This document shows, piece after piece, positions 13,201 through 28,200 of a stretch of DNA of 64,000 nucleotides. Under the pieces are notes generated by a model. It made no database searches and had not been told where the DNA came from. It saw nothing but the letters and a program-made list of their open reading frames with translations. The position numbers were made by a program, and so were the translations under genes. Positions within the stretch are counted from its first letter, which is position 1. Each line of letters starts with the position of its first letter. Source of the DNA: Girardinichthys multiradiatus (lineage: Eukaryota > Chordata > Actinopteri > Cyprinodontiformes > Goodeidae); NCBI RefSeq assembly GCF_021462225.1, contig NC_061808.1, positions 20,931,119 to 20,995,118 of the forward strand, written 5' to 3'.

Positions 13201-16200
13201 AACCTTCCATCGATTCCCAACTAAAAATACAAACCCCATGATGCTTTTGCTTCAGGGCAAAGCATTCTGGACCAGGTTGGCCTGTTCCCCTGCAGTGTAC
13301 TGGCCAAGTTAAAATAAACCATGTGTAAATCTGTGTGTGTGTGTGTGTCTGCCTTCCCAACCCACTAACCACAAACAAAATCTTGACATTTGAACCCCTT
13401 TCTCTGCTTCCTCCTTTCCAGCTCTGACTTTTAGCCCCCCACGTCTAGCTCCTGCTCCTTTTAATGACTTTTCCCAGCTATTTTTCTCTCTGACTCACTA
13501 AATCTCTTGTTCATTCCTACATTTTATATAAGTGCAGAGGTAAATTACGTACTTCTTAGATGATTTAGACTTAGTTAAGTAGTGTCACAGATAGGAAAAA
13601 ACTGAGTTGGAGCAGCGAAGGGTTGTTTTCTAACCTGATTCATTACAGTGCATCAGTCCATGTGGAGCAAACAGCTTTGGAGCTTAATAAGTCATAAAAA
13701 TCCCTCCCAGGATAAATGTTAGGTTGAGGTTAATGCATATACAGTTCAGCCTCACTATTTTTCCTAATCTAAATACTGCAGAAAATAAAACATTCAAGGA
13801 AAGTGAAACATAAAAGTACTTGTTTATAAAGAATTTAAATGGTACTGTTAAAAAGACACTAAAAATCAAGTTGCAGGAGTAATAATATAGGAACACATTT
13901 CTGATCATTATTTATTCCACCACTGGTCAAATTCAGATGTACCTCAAGTAATAATAAAATTAGCATCTCAAAGTGTAAATGCTGCTGATGCCTAAAAAAT
14001 ACTTTTATCATCTAACTCTGCTTTACAACTTCTTCCTCTTTGTCACCAAGTGGTCTTCTGTACACCACTTGTCATCTTTCTAACTAGGTTAATATAAACA
14101 GAGAAAAACTAAAATAGATTCACATCTTTTTCGTAGAGATAGAAGTGATGGCTGGAAATACAGCAACCAATCTGAACTGTGCCAAGTGCAGTTCAGTGCC
14201 AGACATTTTGGCTGATTTTAGTGATTGGTGTTGCCAATAGGACTTTGCTATGTCTTAGGGTTTGTGTATTCAGGTGAGTTTGCACAGAAAATTGGCAGAC
14301 GGATTCATATTTCGACTGATAATTGATAATGTGACCTAATCCTGGTTAGGTTTGAGCTCCCAGATTTCAGCCAGCCCTCTTGGACGGTGTTTTGGGAATG
14401 AATCACATGGTTTGTGGTCCAGGTTATCCATTTGAACTAGCTGGATTTGATTTAAAAAGGGCTAATTTTGGCTACCAGTGTCAACACCACTGTTATCATG
14501 TAATTTATCATTGCTGTCAATATTTAAAGTGACAGCGCAATAGATTATTTTAATATTTACAGCACTAGGTAAAATAATCCATATCTCCTGAACTGCGTCT
14601 CATGTTTCCATATTTTCACAAAAATGTATGTATTTTATTGAAATTATATGTGATCGACCAACACAAGGTAGTGCATTTTATGAATAGGAAGAGAAATTAT
14701 AATTTGTTTTAAAAATGTTACAACAAAGAAACTACAGGGGTTGGACAATGAAACACCTGTCATTTTAGTGTGGGAGGTTTCATGGATAAATTGGACCAGC
14801 CTGGTAGCCATTCTTCATTGATTGCACATTGCACCAGTAAGAGCAGAGTGTGAAGGTTCAATTAGCAGGGTAAGAGCACAGTTTTGTTCAAAATATTGAA
14901 ATGCACACAACATTATGGGTGACATACCAGAGTTCAAAAGAGGACAAATTGTTGGTGCACGTCTTGCTGGCGCATCTGTGACCAAGACAGCAAGTCTTTG
15001 TGATGTATCTACAGCCACGGTATCCAGGGTAATGTCAGCATACCACCAAGAAGGACGAACCACATCCAACAGGATTAACTGTGGACGCAAGAGACGCTGT
15101 CTGAAAGGGATGTTCGGGTGCTAACCCGGATTGTATCCAAAAAACATAAAACCACGGCTGTCCAAATCACGGTAGAATTAAATGTGCACCTCAACTCTCC
15201 TGTTTCCAACAGAACTGTCCGTTGGGAGCTCCACAGGGTCAATATACAGGGCCGGGCTGCTATAGCCAAACCTTTGGTCACTCATGCCAATGCCAAACGT
15301 CGGTTTCAATGGTGCAAGGAACGCAAATCTTGGGCTGTGGACAATGTGAAACATGTATTGTTCTCTGATGAGTCCACCTTTACTGTTTTCCCCACATCCA
15401 GGAGAGTTACGGTGTGGAGAAGCCCCAAAGAAGCATACCACCCAGACTGTTGCATGCCCAGAGTGAAGCATGGGGGTGGATCAGTGATGGTTTGGGCTGC
15501 CATATCATGGCATTCCCTTGGCCCAATACTTGTGCTAGATGGGCGCGTCACTGCCAAGGACTACCAAACCATTCTTGAGGACCATGTGCTTCCAATGGTT
15601 CAAACATTGTATCCTGAAGGCGGTGCCGTGTATCAGGATGACAATGCACCAATACACACAGCAAGACTGGTGAAAGATTGGTTTGATGAACATGAAAGTG
15701 AAGTTGAACATCTCCCATGGCCTGCACAGTCACCAGATCTAAATATTATTGAGCCACTTTGGGGTGTTTTGGAGGAGCGAGTCAGGAAAAGTTTTCCTCC
15801 ACCAGTATCACGTAGTGACCTGGCCACTATCCTGCAAGAAGAATGGCTTAAAATCCCTCTGACCACTGTGCAGGACTTGTATATATCATTCCCAAGACGA
15901 ATTGACGCTCTATTGGCCACAAAAGGAGGCACTACACCATGCTAATAAATTATTGTGGTCTAAAACCAGGTGTTTCAGTTTCATTGTCCAACCCCTGTAT
16001 GTATGGTGTGTATTTGTATTCAGCCCCCTTGAGCCAAAACTTTGAAGAACCACCAGAGTGGTTCTGAGTTAGTTTTTGTTGGTCTATCTTATAAAATCCT
16101 AATAAAACATTTTCAAGTGAGACTGTATTAGATCGATTGAAGACATTTGTCACAATGACTTCTAGTTAGAGCAAAATAATTCATCTGTAGGCCAAAGTGG

Positions 16201-19200
16201 ACGTTTGTTGCACATCTCACAAAACTCTAAAGCATTTCCTGAAATATTGCGCCCATGAAAGTCTGTAATACTAAAACACATTGCCTCTGGCCACAGCTGT
16301 TACTTCACATAAAAATGAACGGCATGTGTAGCAAATTTAGCCAGTTTATCATAATATTAAACATTGGTTGAACGGGATTCTTGCTCCAAACCAGTTCTAT
16401 TGCATCTTATTACAGTGCAGCTATTCCCCGAGGTGAGTGTGTAATAGCAAAGCACACAATCAGTATGGAGCGCCACAGTGCAGCTAAAATGAGAGATAAA
16501 AAGAGCAAAATGCAAAACAGTTGAAAGTTGAGATTACCTGCATGCAGCCACCTGATTACTGTCACAATGGTAATATCTTTCCACAATTAGGCTTGATTTT
16601 ATGAACAATTTCATTTGATTTCAGCTATTCTAGAAGAGTCCACTGTATCAGTGGTTTTCTCGATTTTTTCTCTTTTAAGAAAACTCAGTCTGGTTTAAAT
16701 GTGCAGCAAACCTACACAGTCTCATGGGAACCTCACAGGGCAGGCCCTCATGTCATATGAAATAAAATGTGCAACTGAAGAGGCATACAGAGAGAAAGAC
16801 TGAGCAATAGGAAAGGGTAGGAAATAATATTCGGACTGTAGCATGGCTGACTGATGGCTCTTTGGAGTGCTAGTTAGACGTATAAGCGGGACGGAGCAGG
16901 AAAATATAGGCTCAAAGGGAGGGGAAACAGAAACAGAGGTGGTACTTGGGTTTATTTATAGGTCCAGGGAGAGATGGTAGGTGCGAATGAAAAGAAAGAT
17001 GGTGTGGGAATTAAGATTATTGTATTTTTGTGGACAAGGCAGTGATTGACTTCTTCAACATCCTGAAAGCTCGATTTACAGAATTTAGATGAAGATCAAT
17101 GCTGGCATTTGCAGGGCAATAAATATCTGACGAGCTGACTGTGGGTGCCGGTGAATGATAATGTGTGTATGTCTCACCCATAGCCCCTTTGGGGTAGACA
17201 CTCCAGGATGTCGTAACAGAGGCTAAGCTGGTCATCTCTCTCGCAGCTGTAGATGCACTCCAGGGCGACCTCCATCAGCTGGTCTGGGTCTCCAATAATC
17301 TTCTGCTGGCACTGTAGTAGATGACAGAGAAGTCTGCATTTCAATCTGTATCAATACCTCATTTACTCTAATGCTAAAGCAAATGTCTACCCATTGTCTT
17401 ACTTTATAGCGCGTGTGCATGATTTGTATCTGCTATGATACTAAAACATAATATGGCTTATCATTTATAATATGTGAGCAAATGCACTGGCCTAGACATA
17501 AACCAACCCCAGTGTATGTGTGGGTTTTAGGATACTTACTACAGGTTTGGAGTGCTGGAAAATGATAAGAGGGAGAGTGAGATCTTGCTGGGCCAGGCCG
17601 ACCAGGTATTTTGCGAGCAGAGACTTGGCAGCACCTTCACTGTGTCCCTCGCAACGGTGCAGGAATGGCACCATCCACTGGAAGGCATCTTTCACATAGC
17701 GCTCAGGATTGGACTGTACACAGAAAGAAACAGACAGAAAAATGTTTAAACACGTTCATACTAGTGACAACACAAACAATAGGCAAAAAAAAACAGCCAA
17801 AAAGAAGTAAAAGATCAGCTGACACAAATTATATACAATTTGTTATTTTTGCAAAAAGAATTGCAGAAAGTTTAAACATTTGCTTAGTTCAATTTCCCTT
17901 TTAAATAAATTTCTTAGATTCAGGCTGCTTCAGCTGAACATTTCTCCTCACTTGTGTCTATGATGTTGACATCCAGTCAACATCACTGAAGAACGTTCTT
18001 GATCTATGAGCAGGGTTCAAGATTGCACACGTCCCAAATCAAAGTCTTGGTCATATCTTAATAAATGTAAATAATAAAACTACAATACAAAGTTAAGGCA
18101 GGTGTTTGTACAATGGTCATTATTGGAGTATGTAACCTGCTGAACAAACGGACGGAGAGAGGGAGGGATAGCTGGGTCAACGAACAGAGTGACAGAGAGT
18201 TGGAGGGACAAATGGACAGGTTTATGGATGGCTAATTAGATGCATGGATAGAAGGACCAAAAGTTGGATGGATGATTGACAAAAAGATGGACAGAATGAT
18301 GGACAAATGGTCAAATGCAGAGACGGACGAATGGATGGACAGATAGATTGACAGATGGATGGACGGTTGGATAGACAAAGGGGCAGATGGAAGATGGAAG
18401 AATTGGTAGACTGACAATCAGATGAATGGATGTATGGTCAGATTGACATAAATATAGATCGATGGACAAACAGTTGGTTGAACAAATAGAGCAAATAATA
18501 GACAGACAGAGGAACTGATGGATTACTAGAAGGATGGACAGATTGATAGATGGGTAGCTAGCTGGATGGACGGATCTACAAAAAACCGGATAGATAGACA
18601 CATTATCAAATGTATGATAAACGGACAGATGGGCGGGTCTTTTAAACAGTGATATAGATGGAAAATAAAACCTGAAAAACAAACATTTTTCAATACTTTA
18701 TGGAAAGTTAGAACCTGAAATATCCTAAGGTCAAGATCCATTTTTCCCCAACTGTGTAAGAACCCTGTAAGACATCAGCTGCATGTCAATGATACCTTTC
18801 ATGCTGCTGCAATATTTACAACAAATAAGCTGTATGATGGAAAAGGATGCCAGCATTTAAACACTAGATTGTGTGCATGTCACGGTTTCAAAAAAGTTTT
18901 ATGCTTTTTTTTTTTTTTTTTACTTTTCCTGACATTATGGAGCACTTCAAACTGCATCTATATGAAACCGAGCCATGCAATTACACCTGAACTTAAACTA
19001 TAATTGCTGCAGTATGTGGGTAGTCCTGTGGTCTGCAAGCATAGATGTTAAGATCTTCATAGGGGCTTGCACTCACCTTGTGACAGCCCTGACTCCCAAT
19101 GTGCTGATGAGAATTAATTCACAGGAAAAAATGAGATTCAAAACAAAATTAGATCACAAACGAAAGCTTACACCCACACACGTTTTTGCTTCGCTCTACT

Positions 19201-22200
19201 ATGTCTCTGAAAAGAAAGAGATCAGACACCAGCAGAGAGGGAGATTTAATCTAGCCAGTTTGGTAAACAGTTACAAACACACACTCATATACTCGACGAG
19301 AGCCCAAAGAGAGTTCCAGTCAAACAGCATGTATTATTGCAGTCAACAACATTTGCTGGCTGCCTGCCTGTGTGGCAGATCTTATTGCCAATGGTCCTTA
19401 CAGGCTAAAACTGGCAGTTATTAGCTACAATTTACAGGACAGCTCACATTTTGTACTCCAGGTGGACTTTTAACTGTAGTACCTGCAATAGAGCCTCTTT
19501 CACATAGCACTCATGCTGTGGTTGGAAAGCAGGTTTGTATCATTAAATGTCAGGGATTTCAGGCATTTGTGGCCATCATTAAACATATTTTCAAAGTCAA
19601 ACTTTTCTTTTACCTTTCTCTATATTGAAGTTTCATTTTAGATTTTTATCAACATTAAATATGTTATTTGCTCTTAGCTTTGACTACATAATACAGAATA
19701 ACATTATTTCAAACCATAAGAACATGGTCTAAATCATCTCTCACTAGTAAGTTAATGTCTCTCTACCAGTGTTGAACCAAAGCTCTTTTAATAATTTAAT
19801 CACAAGAAAAACTCAAATTCAAGCCAACATTTTATTTTAAAGTATATTCTGCATTAGAAGACCCTAAGGTAAAATGTCACTCACGTTTTTCATAAGCAGC
19901 CGCAGTTTGTCAATGTCGCTGAGCTGCTGCAAATTTTTAAGTGTCAGACTGAGTTCACATGACGTCTCATACACCAGCGTTTCCATTGTGATCAAGTCAT
20001 CAGACAGGAGCTCCAGCCCCAGGATCTCCCGCTCCTTCCCCAGACGCACCAGAGACAGGGCGCAGTCCACCTGACAGGGGAGAAAGCAGAAATAAAAATT
20101 ATTCAAATGCTGGACAATGCATGACATTTAACTTCTTAATTTAATTTGTGGTTTCAGCATTAGTATAAAGATTAATCATGCAGTCCTTCGAACCCCTTTA
20201 TAGGTTTAACAAAGTGAAACCAACTGTTCAAAGAAATAACTGAAAGTGTAAAGTTAAATATTTATCCAGTCCTCTGTAGTCTGATACCCTTCAATAAATT
20301 CCTTTCAGAAGTTTCCAAATCACTAAAAGTTCAATTGTTCTGTAAAGGCCTCAGATAGTGTTAGTAGACAAACAGTATCATGAAGACCAAGCAACACAGT
20401 AAACAGATCAGGAAGAAGATTGTAGAAATGTTTAAAGCAGGGTTAGGGTTTAAAAACTAAGCTTTGGATATTTTACTAAGTACTTTTCAATCCATCGTCT
20501 ATAAAAAGGAAAGTTTGTGCAACCACAAACCTAAAAAGACATGGCTGCCCCTCTATACTGACAGGCCAGACAAGGAGAGCCTTAGAGAAGGTAACGCTGG
20601 AGGAGCTACAGAGATCCACAGCCCAGGTAGGGGAATCTGCCAACAGAACTGCACTGCTACAAATCTGGCCTTAATGGAAGAGGGACAAGAAGAAAGCAGA
20701 TTGCCACAGGCCATGTAGGGGACACAGAAAACATGTGGAAGAAGATGCTCAGATCAAGTGAGGCCAAAATTGAGCTAGCCTATATGCAAAACATTATTTA
20801 TGGAGGAAAACTAACAATCAAAATTACCCTAAACACTATTCTAACCAAGCTTGAACTATTTTGAAAATAAGAAAAGGCAAACAGACTCTAGATGTGCAAA
20901 CCTGGCAGACATACCCCAAAAGACTTACAGTTGTCAAGCTAGCAAAAATAGTTTTTTGTGTTTTTTGACAAAGTATTGACTTCTGGGGAGGAATAAAAAA
21001 ATGGACAATGCACCTTGAACCACCACCTTAACGTGGTGGAGGAGTTTGAGTGCTTGAATGATCCTAGAGGCTATGTTGTCTGGGGCTTAAATGCCCCCCG
21101 TAGGGTCTCCCATGGCAAACAGGCTCTGGGTGATGGGTCAGACAAAGAGTGGTTCAAGACACCTTCATGAGGACCACACAATCGCGGCACGTGATGTCGC
21201 CCGATAAGGCGGAGCCGGGGTCCTACTGTTGGGCCATTCCTGGGGTTGGGACTCGTCGGAGTGCGCCTGGTGGCCAGGTTGCTCCTCGCGGGACCCGGTC
21301 GGGCCCAAACAAGAGAAGCGAAGCCATCCCCCCGTGGGCCCACCACCTGCAGGGTGAACCATGAGGCACCGGTGCAAAGAGGATCAAGCAGCGGACGAAG
21401 GAGGAGACCTCGGCAGCCCAATCTCCGAATGCTTAGGCTGGCTCTAGGGACGTGGAATGTCACCTCGCTGGGGGGAGGGAGCCTGAGCTTGTGCGGGAGG
21501 TCGAGACAAATTGACTAGAAATAGTCGGGCGCACTTACACGCACAGAGTGGGCTCTGGATCCCATCTCCTTGAGAGAGGCTGGACTCTCTTCTACTCTGG
21601 ACTGGCCCGCGCGGAGAGGTGGCGAGCTCAGGTGCATTTGCTTGTTGCCCCCCAGTTTAGCCGTCTCGTGTTGGGGTTTATCCAAGTGGATGAGAGGGTC
21701 GCATCCCTGCGCCTTCGGGTTGGGGACACGTCTCTGACTGTCATTCCGGCCTACAGGCCGAGCGATAGTGCGAAGTACCTGGCCTTCTTGGCATCCCTGT
21801 CGGAGGTGCTGCTTAGTGCCCCTCCCGGGGACTCCATTATTCTGCTGGGGGACTTCAATGCCCACGTGGGAAATAACAGTGACACCTGGAGAGGCGTGAT
21901 CGGGTTGAAAGCCTCCCCGATCTGAATCCAAGTGTTGTTTCATTATTGGACTTCTGTGCTAATCATGGATTGTCCATGTCGTGGCATGGAGGCAATCAGC
22001 CTGTGGCACTGCTGAGGTCTTATGGAGGCCCAGGATGCTTCGATAACGGCCTTTAGCTCATCCAGAGTGTTGGGTCTTGAGTCTCTCAACGTTCTCTTCA
22101 CAATATCCCACAGATTCTCTATGGGGTTCAGGTCAGGAGAGTTGGCAGGCCAATTGAGCACAGTGATACCATGGCCAGTAAACCATTTACCAGTGGTTTT

Positions 22201-25200
22201 GGCACTGTGAGCAGGTGCCAGGTCTTGCTGAAAAATGAAATCTTCATCTCCATAAAGCTTTTCAGCAGATGGAAGCATGAAGTGCTCCAAAATCTCCTGA
22301 TAGCTAGCTGCATTGACCCTGCCCTTGATAAAACACAGTGGACCAACACCAGCAGCTGACACGGTTCCCCAGACCATCACTGACTGTGGGTACTTGACAC
22401 TGGACTTCTGGCATTTTGGCATTTCCTTCTCCCCAGTCTTCCTCCAGACTCTGGCACCTTGATTTCCGAATGACATGCAGAATTTGCTTTCATCCGAAAA
22501 AAGTACTTTGGACCACTGAGCAACAGTCCAGTGCTGCTTCTCTGTAGCCCAGGTCAGGCGTTTCTGCCGCTGTTTCTGGTTCAAAAGTGGCTTGACCTGG
22601 GGAATGCGGCATCTGTAGCCCATTTCCTGCACACGCCTGTGCACGGTGGCTCTGGATGTTTCTACTCCAGACTCAGTCCCCCAAGATCTGGAATCGGCCC
22701 TTCTCCACAATCTTCCTCAGGGTCCGGTCACCTCTTCTCGTTGTGCAGCGTTTTCTGCCACACTTTTTCCTTCCCACAGACTTCCCACTGAGGTGCCTTG
22801 ATACAGCACTCTGGGAACAACCTATTCGTTCAGAAATTTCTTTCTGTGTCTTACCCTTTTGCTTGAGGGTGTCAATAGTGGCTTTCTGGACAGCAGTCAG
22901 GTCGGCAGTCTTACCCATGATTGGGGTTTTGAGTGATGAACCAGGCTGGGAGTTTTAAAGGCCTCAGGAATCTTTTGCAGGTGTTTAGAGTTAACTCGTT
23001 GATTCAGATGATTAGGTTCATAGCTCGTTTAGAGACCCTTTTAATGATATGCTAATTTTGTGAGATAGGAATTTTGGGTTTTCATGAACTGTATGCCAAA
23101 ATCATCCGTATTAAGACAATAAAAGACCTGAAATATTTCAATTAGTGTGTAATGAATCTAAAATATATGAATGTTAAATTTTCATCATGACATTATGGAA
23201 AATAATGAACTTTATTACAATATGCTAATATTTTGAGAAGGACCTGTATGAGTCCTTGACATTTGCATAAAACAAATCCAATGTTTTGTTTTCTCTGGTA
23301 GAGCAGCTGACAAACTGCTGAAATGTTGGAAGTGTAGCAGAGAGTGAAGCATGGTTAAAATCACCAGAAATTGCCACAAAAGCATTGGGGTTTTGTGTGT
23401 GTAGCTTAGCAACAACTGAGCTAATGGCATCACATGCAGTGTCGGCAACAGCGTAAGGTGGAACGTAAACTGTTGCCAAAATAACACTGGTGAACTCTCT
23501 GGCTAAATAATATGGACGAAAACTTACTGCCAACAGTTCAATATCTGGACTGCAGAGATGACACCTCACAGTTACATGTCCTGGATTACACCATCTGTTG
23601 TTCACAAGTACTGCCAGTCCACCTCCTTTACATTTGCTGCTCCTCTTTAAATCTCTGTAACTCGTATGGTTAAAAAGCCCGGCAGAGAGACGCTGGAGTC
23701 GGGGATATGATCCTGCAGCCATGTCTCAGAAAAACACATAATACTGCATACCCAGTACTCTGGCTGGGTCCTTTGTAGGGCTTGGAGTTCATCCAACTTG
23801 TTTCCCAACGATCTCAGTTTGCCCATCATAATCGACGGAAGAGATGGTTTGAACTTCCTCCTTCTCTCTCTTCTCTTAGCTCCTGCTCTTTATCCATTGA
23901 CGTATTATTTGAGCTTTTGAGATATTAATCAGCTGCTCCCGGTTGTAAGAAACAACCCCGCTGCCATGGCAATGCATCATAACAAATGTCCAAAAATAGA
24001 AAATATTAGGAAAAAACCTCCAAGCTGCACAGCATTCGACACCGGAGAGGACAGTTGTCCAAAAAAAATCAACTGTATCCACCACAAGAGGAATAGTTCC
24101 CAAAAAAGAATAAATCAGAATCAAAACAGAGCTACTCCAACCTGCTGCCACCTTGAGCGGCGCAATTCTAGATGCCTCCTGGACTCCTTCCTCAGGAGGT
24201 GGCCCAGGGGACACCCCAGGACACACTGGAGGGACAATGTCTCTCGGCTTGCCTGGGAACACCTTAGGCTCCCCTCAGAGGAGCTGGAGGAGGTGTGTGG
24301 GGAAAGAGACATCTGGGTGTCGCTACTGAGTCTGCTGACCCCGCGACCCGGTCCCAGATGAAGTGGAAGACGACGAGTACGAGTACAAAGTATGAATTAA
24401 CTGTGATTAACCCTGTTTTCTGGTCAGATTTCTCTCATCAGACCCAGCCGTGATTACTGCTGTTGGAAGTATGATTATTGATTAAGTAATTTTGATCGAT
24501 AATTATAATTAAAAATCATAACTTGACAAAAGTAACTTCTTAACCAAAATCCTCATTTATGAATTGAGACCAGAGATGTTTCTGGTGTTGTAATTGTGGC
24601 TCAACGCCTTTGACAATTACAACCGTTAAATACTCCGCAACTTCAGGAAAAGCAGTCAGTCTTCGTCTTCTGGCCTTCTTGGCGAAAAGGAAAAATACGA
24701 TCTGACCTTCAAAGTCGACTTGGGATGAAACACGGTAGCGGTTCGACTCCTCGAAACTCCGTGTTCTTAGCTACGTGTTCAGCTCACGTCTTCGATCGGC
24801 AAAGTGAAATTTCTGGCCTTCCTAGTCCAGAAACCTCAGTTAGGAATTGTTCGTTGGCCAACGAGAGAGAATAAAAGAGCTCCGCAAGGAACTCTTCTCT
24901 TGAAGTGATGCGCTTCAGTTGCTAGTCCGGTTTACAGCAGAAGGCGGCGTGTTCAACATGGATGCCTCCATATATAGCGCCATGTGACGTCAGACTTGGG
25001 GCGTCCCTGTCATATTAGTCGCAATGTCCTGGATACAAAATGGCCGAAAACACCAGGAGGCCTGGTGGCATCCAGCAACATGCACATGGTCCAAAATATT
25101 CAGCAAACAAGTGGTCCAACACTGCCGGACCTCTAGAATCAAGAAAACCATATACAGAACCAGCCTGACAACATTAGACCTTGATTGCATCAACAACTTA

Positions 25201-28200
25201 TCCGGGAGCACAAAAAAGAACCAAGACCACATCATCAAAAGCTCTGCAGTCCTCACTTTTTTCAGTTATGGTAAATGTTCATGTCCCAACAAAACAAAAA
25301 ACCCTGCTGACAAAACACAACACCACAAAGCAGTTATTACGCAACCAGTTTAGGAGGAAATTGCCTTTCTACATACGGCCAGGTTGGTTTGGATGGAATG
25401 TCCTCTAAATCAATTAACTATTCATTTGAAAACTTAATTTATCTTTATCTGATAATGAGATTTATTTTATGATTTAAAGCAAAGAGATTGTCTAATAATC
25501 TAGCAAAAAGATAAATTTATACGCTTTCATGGCACTGTATGTCAGAGTACTTATTAAATATCAATTGTGATAGATGCAAAATGATAAAATTAGCTTCCAA
25601 ACTAATCAAACTTGTTTAGAAATGTTATTTATTTAACACCATTGCTGTCAAAAAGTCATGTATTCTTACCCACTCATAATTTTCTATCAATATTTTATAG
25701 CGCCATTTAATATTCAATTATTCTGATAACAATAATAGCCAATGTTAACTTCTCAACAGATAATTTATCTTTTCCCAGGGTACATTTTTATTCGGCTTAA
25801 GTAATTTTGTGTTTTTTTTCTGCATGTAAGTGTTTCCCAGAGATATCATTTATGTTGCATCTTCTCTGTGTTGGTTTATAGTAAGTTTATTCATTTAAGA
25901 ACAACTTGCATTGTCATTTCATGTGGAAACTTTGGGATTCATTCAAGAGTGTAGGGCTGCTGCACCAGGCTACATCTTTATATGTAGTTCTGTATCTCTA
26001 CACATTGCCGAACACACTTGGACAGCAAAGTGAATACATAGGGTGTTGTTAGCAATGTGCCTGGTCAATAAAATGATGCCATGCAGGTTACTGAAGTGGG
26101 ACACAAAAAAATCAACAGTATCCCAGCCAATCCCAGCCCAAATAATACCCATCAGTCTTTGCTAATATCCAATCAGCTTCCTGCTGCTTGGATCAATATA
26201 ATTCCATCCAAAAGAGCAACTGATCAATATTAGACCACCTATACACTAGCAGCACGCCTGGCCAATCGATGCGCACCTACCTGTGGATGTCGGCCAATCA
26301 ATAGCAGATGCCACTGGACCTCTAGGTGATGATTGCTTTCGCTCTTCCTTTAAGGCAGAGCCTCTTTAGCCAACCATCTTTCCTACACACAGGCATGCGC
26401 GCACACACACACAGACAGATCCTGCAACCTTGTAATCTTCTGCTTGTTTCAGCATATTTCTACTGAACAGGTAATTCCATACATTCATTCGCTGAATGTA
26501 CATTCTTACAAACAAACAGAGGCAGCAGGAGAAACATCTAAACCAGCTTGACTCAGAGCAGGCCTGATTAGATGTGGAAGGAGGGAGAGGTCTATTGATC
26601 TAAATGTGTGAAAAGATCCTCCATGACCTCTCCACAGAGATTCCCCTTTCACATTGCTGACAGATCAGATTCCCAAAAAAGATCAAGGTTTAAATTGAGT
26701 TTTAAAAATTTGATTGTGATGCTGCACACTGCAGGCTAGCTGAGTTTTTCTATACAAGAACCACTTAGAAATATTTTCTGTCACGAAAAACACAAATCGT
26801 CACAGCATGGAACCTTAACTAGCACCATCCATCACTCTTATTAAGTTAAGGCTGTTTTAAAACTAAAGCTAGCAAGCTACAAGTCTTTTTAGAAATCAAA
26901 ATGCCGGCTGGCTACCTGTGCAGATGAACCAATGAATTATCCAACTAGTCAGAACTTGTTGTATGATCAGCATTATTCCAGAACTAAAAAGCAAAAAAAC
27001 TTTATTTCAACAGTAACAGTAATTAAACCTACTGCTAAATATAATTATTTATTCTTTAATTTTGCTGAGCTCAAACATGAAGTGTTATAGAGAGCATTAT
27101 AACAACTGGAATAATATGTGATGTCATTTTTGCAGCAGTATGAATAATTGTTGGTTCTTTGTTTCAAATAAAAGGAATGTTATAAAGGTAAAATATTTGG
27201 GTGCAAACTATGATATTCAGAAATTGTGGTATTTTTATTTAATGTTACACAGGGTGAATCTTACACCAATAAATAAACAAATAAAAAAATCTTGTGCAAC
27301 TCATCGATCTCTTGGGATTTAAAGTTACTGTAAACAAGCTACAGGCAGCATGTCTGTAAAGCAGCTGACCGCAGGCTAGTCTAGGGAATTCATAAGGGAT
27401 TAGAAATTATTATTATTTGTAGAAAGAGAGAAGGCAACATAATTATATCTATGAATAACAAAATCATATCTTTCAAAGTTTTTTTTTCCTATGTGTCTTA
27501 TCTTTCAAAAATCATTATTAATTGAAATTATTTTACTATATCACTGAACCCTAACTGAATAGTTTAACGAAAGGAATAAGAGAAATATAATAATAAATAA
27601 TTAAATTATAATATTATTTTTATTATTATTCAGGGATTCATTTTTAGAGCATATCCTGACATGCATCGAACTAAAATGTAAATCATAACTTCACAGTCCT
27701 AAATATTATATTTGGACATGATAATCTTCTGCCAGATGTTTTTGTTTTTCAACTCCCTGTAATGTGATGATGAAGTCTCGGTCAAAGATTAATATGTCAG
27801 CAAAATAGTCAGATTTCTGAGCATCTGTTTTACTCCACTGGCTAAATGCATGGATACATATAGCACAGTTATTTAACTAGTTTTAAATCAGTATTACTCT
27901 ACAAAGAGTTAAAAGGTCATATGAAAAATATTCATATATGTGATATAATTGCAAAAATCAATAAATTATTAAATCAGCAGCTGGAATAATTGTATTGTTT
28001 TTTCATCATGGTATACATTTTTGTTTAACATGGTATTTCTATTACACCATTAGAATCCGCCCATGCCTAAATCTAACATTTTAATTATGACCCCATCTCC
28101 TCCTCTGTTATCATTATTGATGTGGTAACATGCACCTTCCATCTATTCTTTTTCTCTCCATTATCTCCCTCTCCTCAGTTTTTTATGATCCTCCAGCTCA

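Larger units (their letters stand above)
14610..16110. mobile_element. Old Tc1 terminal-repeat remnant, split by a DD36E element
   Basis: The left part (14610-14734) carries the fish Tc1 text TTTATTG...GTGATCGACCAACACAAGGT. The right part (15998-16110) continues with GTATTCAGCCCCCTTGAGCC and ACTTTGAAGAACCACC, then an inverted terminal segment near 16075-16110 (GTTGGTCTATCTTATAAAAT). It looks like an internally deleted, MITE-like copy interrupted at a TA. Confidence 0.65.

Noticed and set aside
13035..13378. Open frames overlapping NBAS exon 12 in the wrong frames
   Set aside because: Only the frame giving [15 protein letters not shown] matches NBAS and joins neighbouring exons in phase.
18130..18682. 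Ser/Ile/Pro-rich open frames on the minus strand
   Set aside because: They are produced by a degenerate GGAT/GGAC simple repeat.
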